From Clostridia bacterium (GTDB lineage Bacteria; Bacillota; Clostridia; Christensenellales; CAG-138): a stretch of 64,000 nt of DNA. The notes below the pieces were generated by a model that saw only the letters and a program-made list of their open reading frames with translations, was not told the DNA's origin and did not search any database. This document shows, one piece after another, positions 32,570 through 42,201 of the stretch. The stretch's first letter is position 1. Every line of letters starts with the position of its first letter. The stretch is taken from contig JAGACA010000011.1 of the NCBI GenBank assembly GCA_017614315.1, forward strand, positions 1 through 64,000, given 5' to 3'. Position numbers and translations under genes: made by a program.

Positions 32570-35191
32570 TTATTCCGTGCGCAGGGCCACGACGGGGTCC
32601 TTGTTCGCCGCGGCTCTCGACGGTATGAGCCCCGCGATGAGCGTCAGCAGCATGCTGATGACGAGCAGTATCACCGCGCCCTTCCACGGCAGCGCCGCGA
32701 CGTTCCTTATCCCGCCGAGCCTGTAAATAAGGGCGTTGATGGGTATCGTGAGAAGCTCCGTGATGAGCAGTCCCATAATGCCCGAAATGAACCCGATTAT
32801 CAGCGTCTCGGCATTGAACACGCGGGACACGTCGCGCTTCGACGCTCCGATCGAGCGGAGCACGCCGATCTCCTTCGTGCGTTCGAGCACCGAGATATTG
32901 GTTATGACGCCGATCATTATGGACGACACCACCAGGGACACCGCCACGAACGCGATGAGCACGTACGTGATCACATTGATTATGGTCGAAACCGAGCTCA
33001 TCAGAAGGCCGACATAGTCGGTATAGGTTATCACCTTGCTGTCCTCGCCGCGAGCCTTTACGTCCTCGTTGTATCCGTCGATCAGCGCCTTTATCTCGTC
33101 CTTCGATCCGAAATCGACGGGGTAAATGACTATCCCCGAAGGTTTATCGAGGTCGTTCACGCCGAGCGTTTTCAGGTTCCCGTCGTACGTGTTCTTCGTG
33201 CCCGCGGGCGTCGCGCCCTCGCGGAACCTTGACAGGAGCTCCTCGTCGCTCATGTAATCGAGGTAGGGCAGTATCATCGCCTGAGTTTCCTCGGGCAGGG
33301 AGTAAATGTACGCGATTATCTCCTCGCGCGTGGGGACGTAATCCGACATGTCGAAGGGATATCCCGTGAACACGTCCCTGTCGGGATCGGCGATCTGTTT
33401 TTTGACGATATCGGAATCGTTCACGGCATTAATGACGTATTCAGTCAGAGCGTGCGTGTAAAACACCGTGCCGCTCAAAGCCGTCGCCGCCGCGTCGTCC
33501 TTGGGACGGATAATGCCGACTATCTTAAGGGGAACGCCGGCTTTTTCGAGTATCCGGTCGATGCCCGGCTCGTCGCGCATATCGCGCCAGACGCCGTTCT
33601 CGTCCTCCTCGTAAAAGTCGGTGGGGAGGAGGAGCATAAGCTTCATTGCCGCGAGCTCCTCGTACGTGAACACGAGCTGCTCCTCAAGCACGGACTCGCC
33701 GTTCATGACCTTTTCCATAAGCCCGTCGAGGTTCGCCTGGTCGCGAAGTCCCAGCGTGTAAAGGTCGAAATCGCCGAGCTGATTGTACTTGTCGACCTTG
33801 AGGACGAGCTCGTTTGCTTTCTCCGGCCAGCGTCCGTAAAGCATATCGTACTGGGTGTCGAGAAGCGGGATGTTATCGATCATCTCGCCGAACACCTCTC
33901 GGTTCGAGAAGCTCATCATGCTCGAGAACGACGACCCGAACATGCGCTCATAGACTATGCCGGGGTTGACCTGCGCCGTGCCGAAGGGCGAGCTCAGGTT
34001 ATAGATGAACATGTCGACGGAATACGTGTACTGCACGCCGTTGCTCTTTTCGATTATTGCGCGGCCGTCGTTCTGAATGTAATCCCTGAACGCGGCGAGG
34101 TCGTTCCTGCGCGTCTTGGAGTTCATAAGCTCCAGCCCCTCGGAGATATGTCCGTTGGAGTATACCTTGCCGTCCTCGCGTGTATCCTCGGGACGCGTAT
34201 CCTTTTCATCGCGCTGGAACATGGCGGAAAGATCCATCACGTCCTCTTCTATCGTAAGGGGATAGTTCGAAAGCGTATCCTCCTGCACGCGGTCGATGTA
34301 GTTCTGGAAGCCGTCCGAGATGGACAGAATGAGCGCGATACCTATTATGCCTATGCTCCCCGCGAAAGCCGTGAGTATAGTCCGCCCCTTTTTCGTCATA
34401 AGGTTGTTGAGGCTCAAGGAAAGCGCGGTGAGAAAGCTCATCGAAACGCGGTTCTTTCCGCCCGCGCGGGTCTTTTTCGTCTCCTTTTCCTCCGAGACCG
34501 CCGAGGCCTTCAGAGGCGTATTCGCGCCGTCGCTGACGACGAGCCCGTCCAGAAGGCGGATTATCCTCGTCGCGTAGGCGGACGCGAGATCGGAATTGTG
34601 CGTCACCATAATGACGAGCCTGTCCCGCGCCACCTCGGAGAGGAGCTCCATTATCTGCACGCTCGTTTCGGAATCGAGCGCGCCCGTCGGCTCGTCGGCG
34701 AGTATTATCTCGGGGTCGTTCACGAGAGCGCGCGCGATGGCCACGCGCTGCATCTGGCCGCCCGAAAGCTGGTTGGGCTTCTTGTTGATCTGATCCGCGA
34801 GCCCGACCTTAACGAGCACCTCCTCGGCGCGCCGTCTGCGCTCCGCCTTCGACACGCCCGAAAGCGTAAGCGCAAGCTCGACGTTCGCGAGCACCGACTG
34901 GTGGGGGATCAGATTATAGCTCTGGAACACGAATCCCACGGAGTGATTGCGGTATGCGTCCCAGTCGCGGTCGCGGTAGGTCTTCGTGGACTTGCCGTTT
35001 ATAATAAGGTCGCCGTCCGTATATCGGTCGAGACCTCCGATTATGTTCAGGAGCGTCGTCTTCCCGCAGCCGGACGGCCCGAGTATGGCGGCGAACTCGT
35101 TCTCCGAAAACTCGATATCGACGCCCTTGAGCGCGTGCACGGTCTGGTCTAACGAGGCGTAATCCTTCTTTATTCCCTTAAGCTTCAGCAT
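32570..35191 (-). CDS. MacB-like ABC transporter: fused ATPase and FtsX-type permease
   Basis: 873 residues on one chain. Residues 1-225 are an ATPase of the LolD/MacB group: Walker [10 protein letters not shown] (38-46), signature LSGGQMQR (about 142-149), Walker [10 protein letters not shown]. Residues 226-260 form a charged linker, followed by a first span ([20 protein letters not shown]). A 400-residue extracellular domain follows, then three C-terminal spans with the FtsX pattern ([17 protein letters not shown], about 775-791). MacB-type proteins are mechanotransmitters rather than classical channels; in Firmicutes they handle peptide antibiotics, lipoproteins or toxins. No two-component system of the BceRS type is adjacent. 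The substrate is unknown. Confidence 0.92.
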   Translation of the reverse strand: MLKLKGIKKDYASLDQTVHALKGVDIEFSENEFAAILGPSGCGKTTLLNIIGGLDRYTDGDLIINGKSTKTYRDRDWDAYRNHSVGFVFQSYNLIPHQSVLANVELALTLSGVSKAERRRRAEEVLVKVGLADQINKKPNQLSGGQMQRVAIARALVNDPEIILADEPTGALDSETSVQIMELLSEVARDRLVIMVTHNSDLASAYATRIIRLLDGLVVSDGANTPLKASAVSEEKETKKTRAGGKNRVSMSFLTALSLSLNNLMTKKGRTILTAFAGSIGIIGIALILSISDGFQNYIDRVQEDTLSNYPLTIEEDVMDLSAMFQRDEKDTRPEDTREDGKVYSNGHISEGLELMNSKTRRNDLAAFRDYIQNDGRAIIEKSNGVQYTYSVDMFIYNLSSPFGTAQVNPGIVYERMFGSSFSSMMSFSNREVFGEMIDNIPLLDTQYDMLYGRWPEKANELVLKVDKYNQLGDFDLYTLGLRDQANLDGLMEKVMNGESVLEEQLVFTYEELAAMKLMLLLPTDFYEEDENGVWRDMRDEPGIDRILEKAGVPLKIVGIIRPKDDAAATALSGTVFYTHALTEYVINAVNDSDIVKKQIADPDRDVFTGYPFDMSDYVPTREEIIAYIYSLPEETQAMILPYLDYMSDEELLSRFREGATPAGTKNTYDGNLKTLGVNDLDKPSGIVIYPVDFGSKDEIKALIDGYNEDVKARGEDSKVITYTDYVGLLMSSVSTIINVITYVLIAFVAVSLVVSSIMIGVITNISVLERTKEIGVLRSIGASKRDVSRVFNAETLIIGFISGIMGLLITELLTIPINALIYRLGGIRNVAALPWKGAVILLVISMLLTLIAGLIPSRAAANKDPVVALRTE

Positions 35192-35221
35192 AGGCTTTCT
35201 CCGAAAAACTTATTTGCAACT

Positions 35222-35250
35222 ATAATAATACATTTTTGCCCGGATGTGAA
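35222..35250 (-). promoter_or_regulatory. Promoter for the MacB-like gene
   Basis: On the minus strand TTCACA (35245-35250) and TATTAT (35222-35227), spacing 17; the start codon is 31 bases downstream and has CGGAGA before it. Confidence 0.55.
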
Positions 35251-35280
35251 TACCCGATCCGCTTTTATTTCATAAATCGG

Positions 35281-35312
35281 GAAAAATAAAAGCAGGGTCT
35301 ATTCCCTGCTTT
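35281..35312 (-). terminator. Terminator after pcp
   Basis: AAAGCAGGG pairs with CCCTGCTTT (plus positions 35289-35297 and 35304-35312). On the minus strand the stem is followed by TATTTTTC. Confidence 0.75.
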
Positions 35313-35329
35313 GCGGTTGAGAACAAGTA

Positions 35330-35947
35330 TTATCCGATCGATCCCGTGACCGCCCTTATCGCGGCGATTATCCCGCACAGGATATCCGCCTCCTCCATAA
35401 AAGGCGTATCCCCGCGCCCGGCGACGCCTTCGACCTGTTCCCTTATGAACGGGACGTGTATGAATCCGGCCGGGACGCTCCCCGAAACGTGGGCGAGCAT
35501 GGAATACAGCAGCGAATTGCACACGTACGCGCCGGCGTCGCGGGAGATCTCCGCGGCTAAACCTTCGCCCCGTATCGCGGAGACGATCGCGTCAAGGGGC
35601 AGAGTGGAGGAAAGCTCCTCCGCGCCGCCCGGGATCACCGCTTCGTTCACGGGCGAAAAGCCCGCGTTGTCGGGTATCCGCGCGTTCATCAGGTTCCGTC
35701 CGACGGCCTCGGGAGTGATCGCGCTCCGTCCGCCCGCCTGCCCGAGCATTATGACGGCGGCGGGGGAGAGGGCGTCGTATTCGCTGCACGCTATCATGGC
35801 CGCGCGTCCGAACTCGACCGGCAGGAGAAGCTTCTTTACGGCATATCCGCCGATCTCGCCGGGCAGTGCCGCGAGGACCCGTTCGGTGGGGTTAAGTTCA
35901 TCCCCGCCGAACGGCATGAATGCTGTTACGAGTATATCAGTCGCCAA
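35330..35947 (-). CDS. pcp: Pyrrolidone-carboxylate (pyroglutamyl) peptidase I
   Basis: 205 residues. This cytoplasmic cysteine peptidase removes N-terminal pyroglutamate from peptides. Motifs: TAFMPFGGDELNPTE near the start, AVIMLGQAGGRSAITPEAVGRN (split: MLGQAGGRSA, TPEAVGRN) carrying the catalytic Glu region (about 81), DAGAYVCNSLLYSML with Cys about 143, and FIHVPF with His about 167. The start is a TTG inside the last codons of the MFS gene (11-base overlap); an ATG that keeps the conserved N-terminus does not exist. Coupling to a transporter gene suggests that the pair handles one nutrient source, possibly pyroglutamyl compounds. Confidence 0.9.
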   Translation of the reverse strand: MATDILVTAFMPFGGDELNPTERVLAALPGEIGGYAVKKLLLPVEFGRAAMIACSEYDALSPAAVIMLGQAGGRSAITPEAVGRNLMNARIPDNAGFSPVNEAVIPGGAEELSSTLPLDAIVSAIRGEGLAAEISRDAGAYVCNSLLYSMLAHVSGSVPAGFIHVPFIREQVEGVAGRGDTPFMEEADILCGIIAAIRAVTGSIG

Positions 35948-37484
35948 CGTCCAGAGCCTCCAGCCCCTTCTTTGCCGTGGGCTTGTTGTCGCCGTGCTTG
36001 ACGAAGAGCATGGTCACGAACGCGAGAGCGACGAAGCATACCGCGTACGGGAAGAGTATGCTCATACCGAAGGCGTCCATCAGGAAGCCGGAAATGATCG
36101 GGGTGAGCACCTGCGCCGCCATGCTCGCGGTGTAATAGAAGCCGGTGTACTTGCCGACGTTGCCGCCCTTGGCGAGCTCGACGACCATCGGGAAGGAGTT
36201 AACGTTTATCGTCGCCCAGCCGATACCGGCGAGAGCAAACATGCAGTTCATCAGGATCGCGGGGCTTCCCGCACGGAGGAAGGAGGCGGTCAGGAATGCC
36301 GCGGTCAGCATGACGACGCCGGCGAGTATCGCCTTCTTGCGGCCGATCTTCGAGGAGATTATGCCGACGGGCAGGTAGGAGATTATTGCCGCCGCCTGCG
36401 CGATTATGAGCGTCATGTTGTAGTCGAGGTTCAGCACCTTGTCCGCGTAAACGGAGTACTTGCTCGTAACGGCGTTATAGCCGAAGAACCACAGCGCGAC
36501 GGACGCGAGTATGAGGAGCAGGCTCGTGAGCTCTCCCTTTGAGAGCTTGCGGTTTCCGCTGCCGTCGTCCTCGGTCTCGTCGATATTGTATTTCTTGGAT
36601 TCCTCCTCCATCTCGCGGACGAACTTGGGCTCTCTGACCGTGATGAGGAATACGACGAGGGCGATCACCATTATCGCGCCTATCACGGAGAAGAAGCCGA
36701 TGTAATTCATCATCGCGTTCTGCGATTTGCCCGTGCCGAAAACAATGCCGAGCGCGAGCACGAGTATGCCGCCGAAGGAGCCCATCAGGTTGATTATCGC
36801 GTTCGCCTTGGAACGAAGGGGCTTCATCGTAACGTCGGGCATCAGCGCGACGGCGGGGGAGCGGAACGTGCTCATCGCGACGAGTGTTACAAGGAGCACG
36901 ATTATGAATACGAGCAGTACCAGCTTGTTGTTCGCGGTGACCTTTGCGGCGTAGGCCTGACGGGCGGGAACGAAATAGGTGTCCCACTCCGCGGTGGCGT
37001 CCTTATCGCCCTCCATCGCGCGCGCTATGACGGCGTCCATCTGATCGACGGTGTACTTCTCGGTAAGGACGTACTCCTCACCCTCGTGCGTCTTTAATGT
37101 CGCCGTGCTGATCTCGGTATCGGCATAGACGGTGTGGACGGCCTTGGAATCGAAATTGCCGGCGGTGTCGAGCTTGCCGAGCTGCGCGGAATCGATGAAC
37201 GAAAGACCGATGAACGCGATGACCGCGACGACGGTGCCGACGATTATGAACGGCGTCCTCTTGCCGAGCTTCGAACGGCATTTGTCGGATATCGTGCCGA
37301 ACAGCGGCAGCATGAACAGCGCGAGCACGTTGTCGAGAGCCATTATTACGCCCGACCAGCCCTGTGCCATACCGAACTTATCCGTCAGTATCTTCGGGAT
37401 TATGCTGTCGTACGCCTGCCAGAAGGCGCAGATGAGAAAGAAAGCGAAACCGACGCATATAGTGCGCCAATAATTGAGCTTCAT
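35937..37484 (-). CDS. MFS transporter, GPH/SLC45-like
   Basis: 515 residues from ATG at 37484, with GGAGGG upstream. There are twelve predicted spans. The opening MKLNYWRTICVGFAFFLICAFWQAYDSIIPKIL and the GTISDKCRSKLGKRTPFI loop (split: GTISDKCRSK, LGKRTPFI; the D-x-x-R-S-x-x-G-K-R-x-P/R pattern) belong to the glycoside-pentoside-hexuronide (GPH) or sucrose-transporter branch. An unusual hydrophilic insert of about 90 residues lies between spans 3 and 4 (about 95-180) and is predicted to be extracellular. The substrate is probably a sugar or glycoside, but the overlap with pcp leaves a peptide-related solute open. Confidence 0.82.
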   Translation of the reverse strand: MKLNYWRTICVGFAFFLICAFWQAYDSIIPKILTDKFGMAQGWSGVIMALDNVLALFMLPLFGTISDKCRSKLGKRTPFIIVGTVVAVIAFIGLSFIDSAQLGKLDTAGNFDSKAVHTVYADTEISTATLKTHEGEEYVLTEKYTVDQMDAVIARAMEGDKDATAEWDTYFVPARQAYAAKVTANNKLVLLVFIIVLLVTLVAMSTFRSPAVALMPDVTMKPLRSKANAIINLMGSFGGILVLALGIVFGTGKSQNAMMNYIGFFSVIGAIMVIALVVFLITVREPKFVREMEEESKKYNIDETEDDGSGNRKLSKGELTSLLLILASVALWFFGYNAVTSKYSVYADKVLNLDYNMTLIIAQAAAIISYLPVGIISSKIGRKKAILAGVVMLTAAFLTASFLRAGSPAILMNCMFALAGIGWATINVNSFPMVVELAKGGNVGKYTGFYYTASMAAQVLTPIISGFLMDAFGMSILFPYAVCFVALAFVTMLFVKHGDNKPTAKKGLEALDVGD

Positions 37485-37515
37485 GACTTTACCCTCCATA
37501 TTGGATCGTTGTCTA

Positions 37516-37544
37516 ATTCTACCATATTTTCTCCGTCATTACAA
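37516..37544 (-). promoter_or_regulatory. Promoter for the MFS-pcp operon
   Basis: On the minus strand TTGTAA (37539-37544) and TAGAAT (37516-37521), spacing 17. Confidence 0.6.
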
Positions 37545-37602
37545 CAGATTTTCGCCTGTTTTCCTTTCATTTCGGACGGCGCGCAGGCCGCATAAATAAT
37601 GC

Positions 37603-37631
37603 TTGACAGCTTTCACTTTAAGTAATATAAT
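37603..37631 (+). promoter_or_regulatory. Consensus sigma-A promoter for T-box/valS
   Basis: TTGACA (37603-37608) and TATAAT (37626-37631) with a 17-base spacer: a perfect match to the consensus. It precedes a long structured leader. Confidence 0.9.
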
Positions 37632-37637
37632 AATTAT

Positions 37638-37888
37638 TTAGAGGCGGTTTTCCGCCCGAAATGAATATCACTCCGTACAGATCCGGGAGGAGTAGCGAAT
37701 TTCCGAAGTCTATAAGAGAGGCGGGCAAGGTGAAAGCCGCCGGCGGAAGAGTCGTGAAGGTCGTCCGGGGAGCGGAGCCGGGTTCGCCCGTTAAAGCGTT
37801 TTCAAGTGGAGCGGCAAAACCGCTCAACAAAGGTGGTACCACGAGCGGCCCTTCTCGTCCTTTGGCGAGGAGGGCCGTATTATTATAT
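37638..37888 (+). ncRNA. T-box riboswitch (valine-responsive by context)
   Basis: The 250-base leader between the promoter and valS contains the T-box hallmarks: AGTAGCGA and AGAGAGG elements of stem I (37690-37725), the conserved AGGTGGTACCACG at 37831-37843, and a downstream terminator. The antiterminator bulge reads TGGT, which pairs with the ACCA end of an uncharged tRNA with discriminator A, as in tRNA-Val. GTC triplets at 37751 and 37760 are candidate valine specifiers, but I cannot fix which one is in the specifier loop. Uncharged tRNA-Val should favour read-through into valS. Confidence 0.92.
37845..37888 (+). terminator. T-box regulated terminator
   Basis: GCGGCCCTTCTCG pairs with CGAGGAGGGCCG around TCCTTTGG, followed by TATTATTAT. 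This hairpin competes with the antiterminator formed by the T-box sequence just upstream. Confidence 0.85.
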
Positions 37889-37905
37889 CGGAGGTACAAG
37901 ACAAA

Positions 37906-40560
37906 ATGAACGAACACCCCAAGGGCATCGATGAGATGCCGAAAACCTACGATCCCTCCACAGTGGAGGACAGGCTTTACAAAAAGTGGGAGGAGTCCGG
38001 CTATTTCCATTCCGCTCCCGACACGGACAAGAAGCCTTACACGATTGTTATCCCCCCGCCCAACATAACCGGCCAGCTCCACATGGGTCACGCGCTTGAC
38101 GAGACCATGCAGGACATACTCGTCCGCTACAAGCGCATGTGCGGCTTTGAAACGCTGTGGCTGCCCGGCACCGACCACGCCTCGATCGCGACGGAGGTCA
38201 AGATCGTCGAACGCATGGCGAAGGAAGGCCTCACGAAAAAGGAGATCGGACGCGAGGAGTTCATGAAGCGTGCTTGGGCATGGAAGGACGAGTTCGGCGG
38301 AACGATAGTAAAACAGTTAAGAAAGCTCGGCTCCTCCTGCGACTGGGACCGCGAGCGCTTCACGATGGACGAAGGCTGTTCACGCGCGGTGCAGAAGGTC
38401 TTCATCGATCTTTACAACAAGGGCATGATCTATCGCGGCGACCGCATAGTCAACTGGTGTCCCTGCTGCAAGACCGCCATTTCGAACGCAGAGGTCGAAT
38501 TCGAGGAGCAGCCCTCGAACCTCTGGCATGTCCGCTATGACGCACCCGACAAGAGCTATTCCATAACTGTCGCGACCACCCGTCCCGAGACCATACTAGG
38601 CGATATGGCCATCGCCGTCAATCCGAAGGACGAAAGGTATACGGACGTCGTCGGAAAGACGGTCGTGATACCCGTGGTCGGGCGCGAGATACCGATCGTG
38701 GCCGACGACTATGTCGAGATGGACTTCGGTACCGGCGCGGTGAAGATCACGCCGTCGCACGACCCGAACGACTTCGAGGTCGGACTTCGCTGCGGTCTGG
38801 AGCAGATGTGCGTATTCACCGAGGACGGGCATATCAACGAGCTCGGCGGCAGATACGCGGGGCTCACCACGAAGGAATGCCGCAGGGTGTTCGTGGAGGA
38901 TCTCGAAAAGGCGGGGAACCTCGTCAAGATAGAGCCCTATACGCATAACGTCGGCACCTGCTACCGCTGTCATACCACCATCGAGCCGATGGTGTCGAAG
39001 CAGTGGTTCGTGGAGATAAAGGACCTTGCCGAGCCCGCCATCAAGGCGGTGGAGGAGGGCAGGATCAGATTCGTGCCCGAAAGGTACGCGCAGACCTATT
39101 ATAACTGGATGTACAACATCAAGGACTGGTGCATCTCGCGTCAGCTCTGGTGGGGACACCGCATACCCGCGTATTACTGCGGCGACTGCGGCGAGACCGT
39201 CGTTTCGGATCACGCTCCGGACAAATGCCCGAAGTGCGGCGGCAGCATGCATCAGGACGAAGACGTGCTCGACACCTGGTTCTCCTCCGGCATGTGGCCG
39301 TTCTCCACGCTCGGCTGGCCTGAACAGACCGAGGAGCTTAAATATTACTACCCGACTTCCACGCTCGCGACGGGCTACGACCTCGTGTTCTTCTGGATCG
39401 CCCGCATGATAATGTTCGGGCTCTACGCCATGGACGAGGTCCCGTTCAAAAACGTGTTCATACACGGCATGGTGCGCGACGAGCTGGGCAGGAAGATGTC
39501 CAAATCCCTTGGCAACGGCATCGATCCGCTTGAGATAATCAAGGATTACGGAGCCGACTCGTTAAGGTTCTCGCTCACCGCGGGCACAGCGGCGGGCACC
39601 GATATGCGCTTCCAGATCAAGAAGGTAGAGGCGGCAAGGAACTTCTGCAACAAGGTTTACAACGCCTCACGCTTCGTGATGATGAACCTCGGCGACGAGC
39701 CGATAGGCGATATCGACATGAACGCGCTCGACGTCGCGGACAAGTGGATACTCCACCGCCTCAACGCCGTCATAAGGGAGGAGACCGCGAACATCGACGC
39801 GTTCGACCTGAACCTTGCCGTCGAAAAGATATACAGCTTCATCTGGACGGAGCTCTGCGACTGGTACATCGAGATGGCGAAGCCGAGGCTCTACGGCGAC
39901 GACGAGAAGGCGAAGAAGAACGTCCGCGCGATACTCGTGCGCGTGCTCTCCGATTCCATGAAGCTCCTGCACCCGTTCATGCCCTTCATCACCGAGGACA
40001 TCTATACGAGGCTGCCGAATTCGGGCGAGACCATAATGCTCGAAAGCTGGCCGAAATGCGAAGCGGGCTTCGACTTTGCGAAGGAGGCAGAGGCCATGGA
40101 CGGCATAATGGAGCTCGTACGCTCCATAAGGAACGTCAGAGCGGAGATGAACGTGCCGCCCGCAAAGCGCGCGCATATGTTCATCGTGACGAGCGAGAGG
40201 AACGAGGCCGCCGTCAGGGAGGCCGCGCCGTACTTCAACAAGCTCGCGGGCGCGTCCGACGTGACCGTCAAGCTCGACAAATCCGGCGTCGATCCCGACG
40301 CGGTCAGCGTCGTTTCTCCTATCGGCGACGCTTTCATACCGCTCAACGAGCTGATCGATATCGAAAAGGAGCTTGCGCGCCTTGAAAAGGAGCGCGCCCG
40401 TGTCGAGGGCGAGATCAAGCGCGCCGAGGGCAAGCTCTCGAACGCGGGCTTCATCGCGAAGGCTCCCGAAAAGGTCGTGAACGAGGAGCGCGAAAAGCTC
40501 GAGGCCAATAAGGAGCTTCTCAAGAAACTCGTAAAGAGGATGGACGAACTTAGAAAGTGA
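37906..40560 (+). CDS. valS: Valyl-tRNA synthetase
   Basis: 884 residues, full length. Class I motifs are PPPNITGQLHMGHAL (HIGH-type, about 48-62) and KMSKSLGNG (KMSKS, about 525-533). The CP1 editing domain lies between (TTRPETILGDMAI, about 224-236), followed by the Val-specific body and a C-terminal coiled-coil arm (about 815-884, KELARLEKERARVEGEIKRAE-type, shown in part). CGGAGG lies 11 bases before ATG at 37906. Expression is controlled by the T-box leader. It is followed by a strong terminator. Confidence 0.98.
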   Translation: MNEHPKGIDEMPKTYDPSTVEDRLYKKWEESGYFHSAPDTDKKPYTIVIPPPNITGQLHMGHALDETMQDILVRYKRMCGFETLWLPGTDHASIATEVKIVERMAKEGLTKKEIGREEFMKRAWAWKDEFGGTIVKQLRKLGSSCDWDRERFTMDEGCSRAVQKVFIDLYNKGMIYRGDRIVNWCPCCKTAISNAEVEFEEQPSNLWHVRYDAPDKSYSITVATTRPETILGDMAIAVNPKDERYTDVVGKTVVIPVVGREIPIVADDYVEMDFGTGAVKITPSHDPNDFEVGLRCGLEQMCVFTEDGHINELGGRYAGLTTKECRRVFVEDLEKAGNLVKIEPYTHNVGTCYRCHTTIEPMVSKQWFVEIKDLAEPAIKAVEEGRIRFVPERYAQTYYNWMYNIKDWCISRQLWWGHRIPAYYCGDCGETVVSDHAPDKCPKCGGSMHQDEDVLDTWFSSGMWPFSTLGWPEQTEELKYYYPTSTLATGYDLVFFWIARMIMFGLYAMDEVPFKNVFIHGMVRDELGRKMSKSLGNGIDPLEIIKDYGADSLRFSLTAGTAAGTDMRFQIKKVEAARNFCNKVYNASRFVMMNLGDEPIGDIDMNALDVADKWILHRLNAVIREETANIDAFDLNLAVEKIYSFIWTELCDWYIEMAKPRLYGDDEKAKKNVRAILVRVLSDSMKLLHPFMPFITEDIYTRLPNSGETIMLESWPKCEAGFDFAKEAEAMDGIMELVRSIRNVRAEMNVPPAKRAHMFIVTSERNEAAVREAAPYFNKLAGASDVTVKLDKSGVDPDAVSVVSPIGDAFIPLNELIDIEKELARLEKERARVEGEIKRAEGKLSNAGFIAKAPEKVVNEEREKLEANKELLKKLVKRMDELRK

Positions 40561-40575
40561 CAGTATAAACACATT

Positions 40576-40611
40576 GGAAAAGCCGCGTAAAAAAGCGCGG
40601 CTTTTCCTTTG
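40576..40611 (+). terminator. Terminator after valS
   Basis: GGAAAAGCCGCG (40576-40587) pairs with CGCGGCTTTTCC (40596-40607), loop TAAAAAAG, followed by TTT. Confidence 0.85.
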
Positions 40612-40648
40612 CTTACAATAAAAAATCAAAATATATTGTCTTTTTTGA

Positions 40649-40677
40649 TTGAAAAAAAGCGGAATTAGTATTATATT
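40649..40677 (+). promoter_or_regulatory. Promoter for the polysaccharide deacetylase
   Basis: TTGAAA (40649-40654) and TATATT (40672-40677), spacing 17. The surrounding 60 bases are markedly AT-rich. Confidence 0.65.
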
Positions 40678-40709
40678 GTTTGTGTAAAAAATCCAAGAAG
40701 GATGTTCAA

Positions 40710-41591
40710 ATGAGACCCTGCGGTTCATTAAAAAGATACACGGCTGTATTTCTCGCGATCCTTTCAGCGCTCGTGCTTTCGGGCTGCAATAACGAAATAA
40801 AGCCCGGCCCCAACGACGTGGTAGTGATAGGCGACAATACGCCCGTTCCCGCGACTGCCGCGCCGACGCCCGACGCTTCCCTTACGCCGGAGCCCACCGA
40901 GATCCCGACGGATACCCCCGCCCCGACCGAAGCGATGCAGAACCCGACCGGCCGCGTGATCTACTTAACGTTCGACGACGGCCCCTATAAATACACCGAT
41001 GAGGTGCTCGACATACTGGCGTCCTACAACATAAAGGCGACCTTCTTCACGATCGGCGAACAGATCCAGAGGTATCCCGAGCAGGCGAAGAGGATCGCCG
41101 CAGAAGGTCATTGTCTCGCGTGCCATACCCAGTCGCATGAGATGGACATCTGCTATAAGAGCGTAGACGCGTTCGTCGGCGACATCGCCAAATGGCGTCA
41201 GACGGTCATAAACGCCGTCGGCTATGACGCCGGCGCATACGTTCTGCGCTTCCCGGGCGGCACCACCAACACCACCATCGGCGGAAGGAAGGGGCGCGAT
41301 CCGTTCGTCTCCGCCGCGAACAACGCGGGCTACAAGGTTTTCGACTGGAACATGGGCATAAATGACCGCTGGCTCGCCGGCAATACCGAAGGGCTCCCGA
41401 AGATCGACTATTTCTGGAAATCCTACCTCGAGACCTACGCCCTGTTCAAGAACACGACGCCTTTGATACTCATCATCCACGATACCGAGCCGGTCAGCGT
41501 CGAGCTCCTGCCGAGGATAATCGAGGACCTTCTCGCAAAGGGCTTTTCCTTCGGCACCCTGGATCAGGTGAATAATAATTATTTGATGTAA
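40710..41591 (+). CDS. Polysaccharide deacetylase (NodB/PgdA-like) lipoprotein
   Basis: 293 residues from ATG at 40710 (AAGGATG upstream). The signal peptide ends in lipobox LSGC (Cys about 26), then a Thr/Pro/Glu linker (about 45-80). The CE4 domain (about 85-290) has motif 1 TFDDGP (metal-binding Asp), motif 2 CHTQSHEMD (His-x3-His), motif 3 RFPGG, and LIIHD near the end. Such enzymes remove N-acetyl groups from peptidoglycan or other glycans at the surface, giving lysozyme resistance or capsule modification. It stands alone, with its own promoter. Confidence 0.93.
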   Translation: MRPCGSLKRYTAVFLAILSALVLSGCNNEIKPGPNDVVVIGDNTPVPATAAPTPDASLTPEPTEIPTDTPAPTEAMQNPTGRVIYLTFDDGPYKYTDEVLDILASYNIKATFFTIGEQIQRYPEQAKRIAAEGHCLACHTQSHEMDICYKSVDAFVGDIAKWRQTVINAVGYDAGAYVLRFPGGTTNTTIGGRKGRDPFVSAANNAGYKVFDWNMGINDRWLAGNTEGLPKIDYFWKSYLETYALFKNTTPLILIIHDTEPVSVELLPRIIEDLLAKGFSFGTLDQVNNNYLM

Positions 41592-41607
41592 ATAAGTATT
41601 TAGAGGC

Positions 41608-41636
41608 TTGAAATCAAGCCGCGGCTGTGATAAAAT
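41608..41636 (+). promoter_or_regulatory. Promoter for the zinc-ribbon membrane protein
   Basis: TTGAAA (41608-41613) and TAAAAT (41631-41636), spacing 17. Confidence 0.6.
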
Positions 41637-41699
41637 AAAGCTTGTGAGAAAACCATACTCACCCAACAAATCAGCATCTTTTTTTCGGAGGTTTTCATT

Positions 41700-42161
41700 A
41701 TGGCATTCTGCAAAAACTGTGGCGCTCAGATGGGCGATGACGAAAGGTTCTGCCCCAACTGCGGTCATGCCGCCGAGGCTCAGGCTCCCCAGGCGCAGCC
41801 CGCTCCCCAGCAGACGGACGACGTAACGGCTAACAAGGGTATCTCCGTGCTCTCGTATCTCGGGCCGCTCGTGTTCGTCCCCATGTTCGTTAAGAAAAAC
41901 TCGGATTTTGCCCAGTATCACGCAAGGCAGGGCTTCACGCTCCTCGTCTTCTACGTCGCAACGTGGATCGTCGATATCATCCTCGGCATCATCAACACTG
42001 CGGTCGGCGGAACGTTCATTCTTCCCTTCATCAACTGGCTCGTATCCCTTGCGCCCTTCGTGCTCGCGGTCTTCGGCATCATCAACTGCCTCTCCGGCAA
42101 GAAAAAGCCTCTGCCCCTCATCGGCGGCATGGACCTCTGGCACACCTTCACCGGCAAATAA
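41700..42161 (+). CDS. Zinc-ribbon plus DUF4870/Tic20-like membrane protein
   Basis: 153 residues with CGGAGG upstream. The N-terminal 25 residues form a zinc ribbon ([20 protein letters not shown]: CxxC...CxxC). An Ala/Gln/Pro linker follows, then a DUF4870-type membrane domain with three or four spans ([27 protein letters not shown]; the FxxxHxRQG signature is at about 70-80). The domain family is very common in Clostridia and distantly related to Tic20; its function is unknown. Cytoplasmic zinc ribbon and small membrane body suggest a scaffold rather than a transporter. Confidence 0.88.
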   Translation: MAFCKNCGAQMGDDERFCPNCGHAAEAQAPQAQPAPQQTDDVTANKGISVLSYLGPLVFVPMFVKKNSDFAQYHARQGFTLLVFYVATWIVDIILGIINTAVGGTFILPFINWLVSLAPFVLAVFGIINCLSGKKKPLPLIGGMDLWHTFTGK

Positions 42162-42171
42162 TACCGATATT

Positions 42172-42201
42172 AAAAGCCGTCCCCTCGGGGACGGCTTTTT
42201 T
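42172..42201. terminator. Bidirectional terminator
   Basis: AAAAGCCGTCCCC (42172-42184) pairs with GGGGACGGCTTTT (42187-42199), with T-runs on both strands, between convergent genes. Confidence 0.88.

Noticed and set aside
33452..35152. 566-codon frame antisense to the MacB-like gene
   Set aside because: The MacB-like product has full Walker and FtsX motifs; the antisense product has none.
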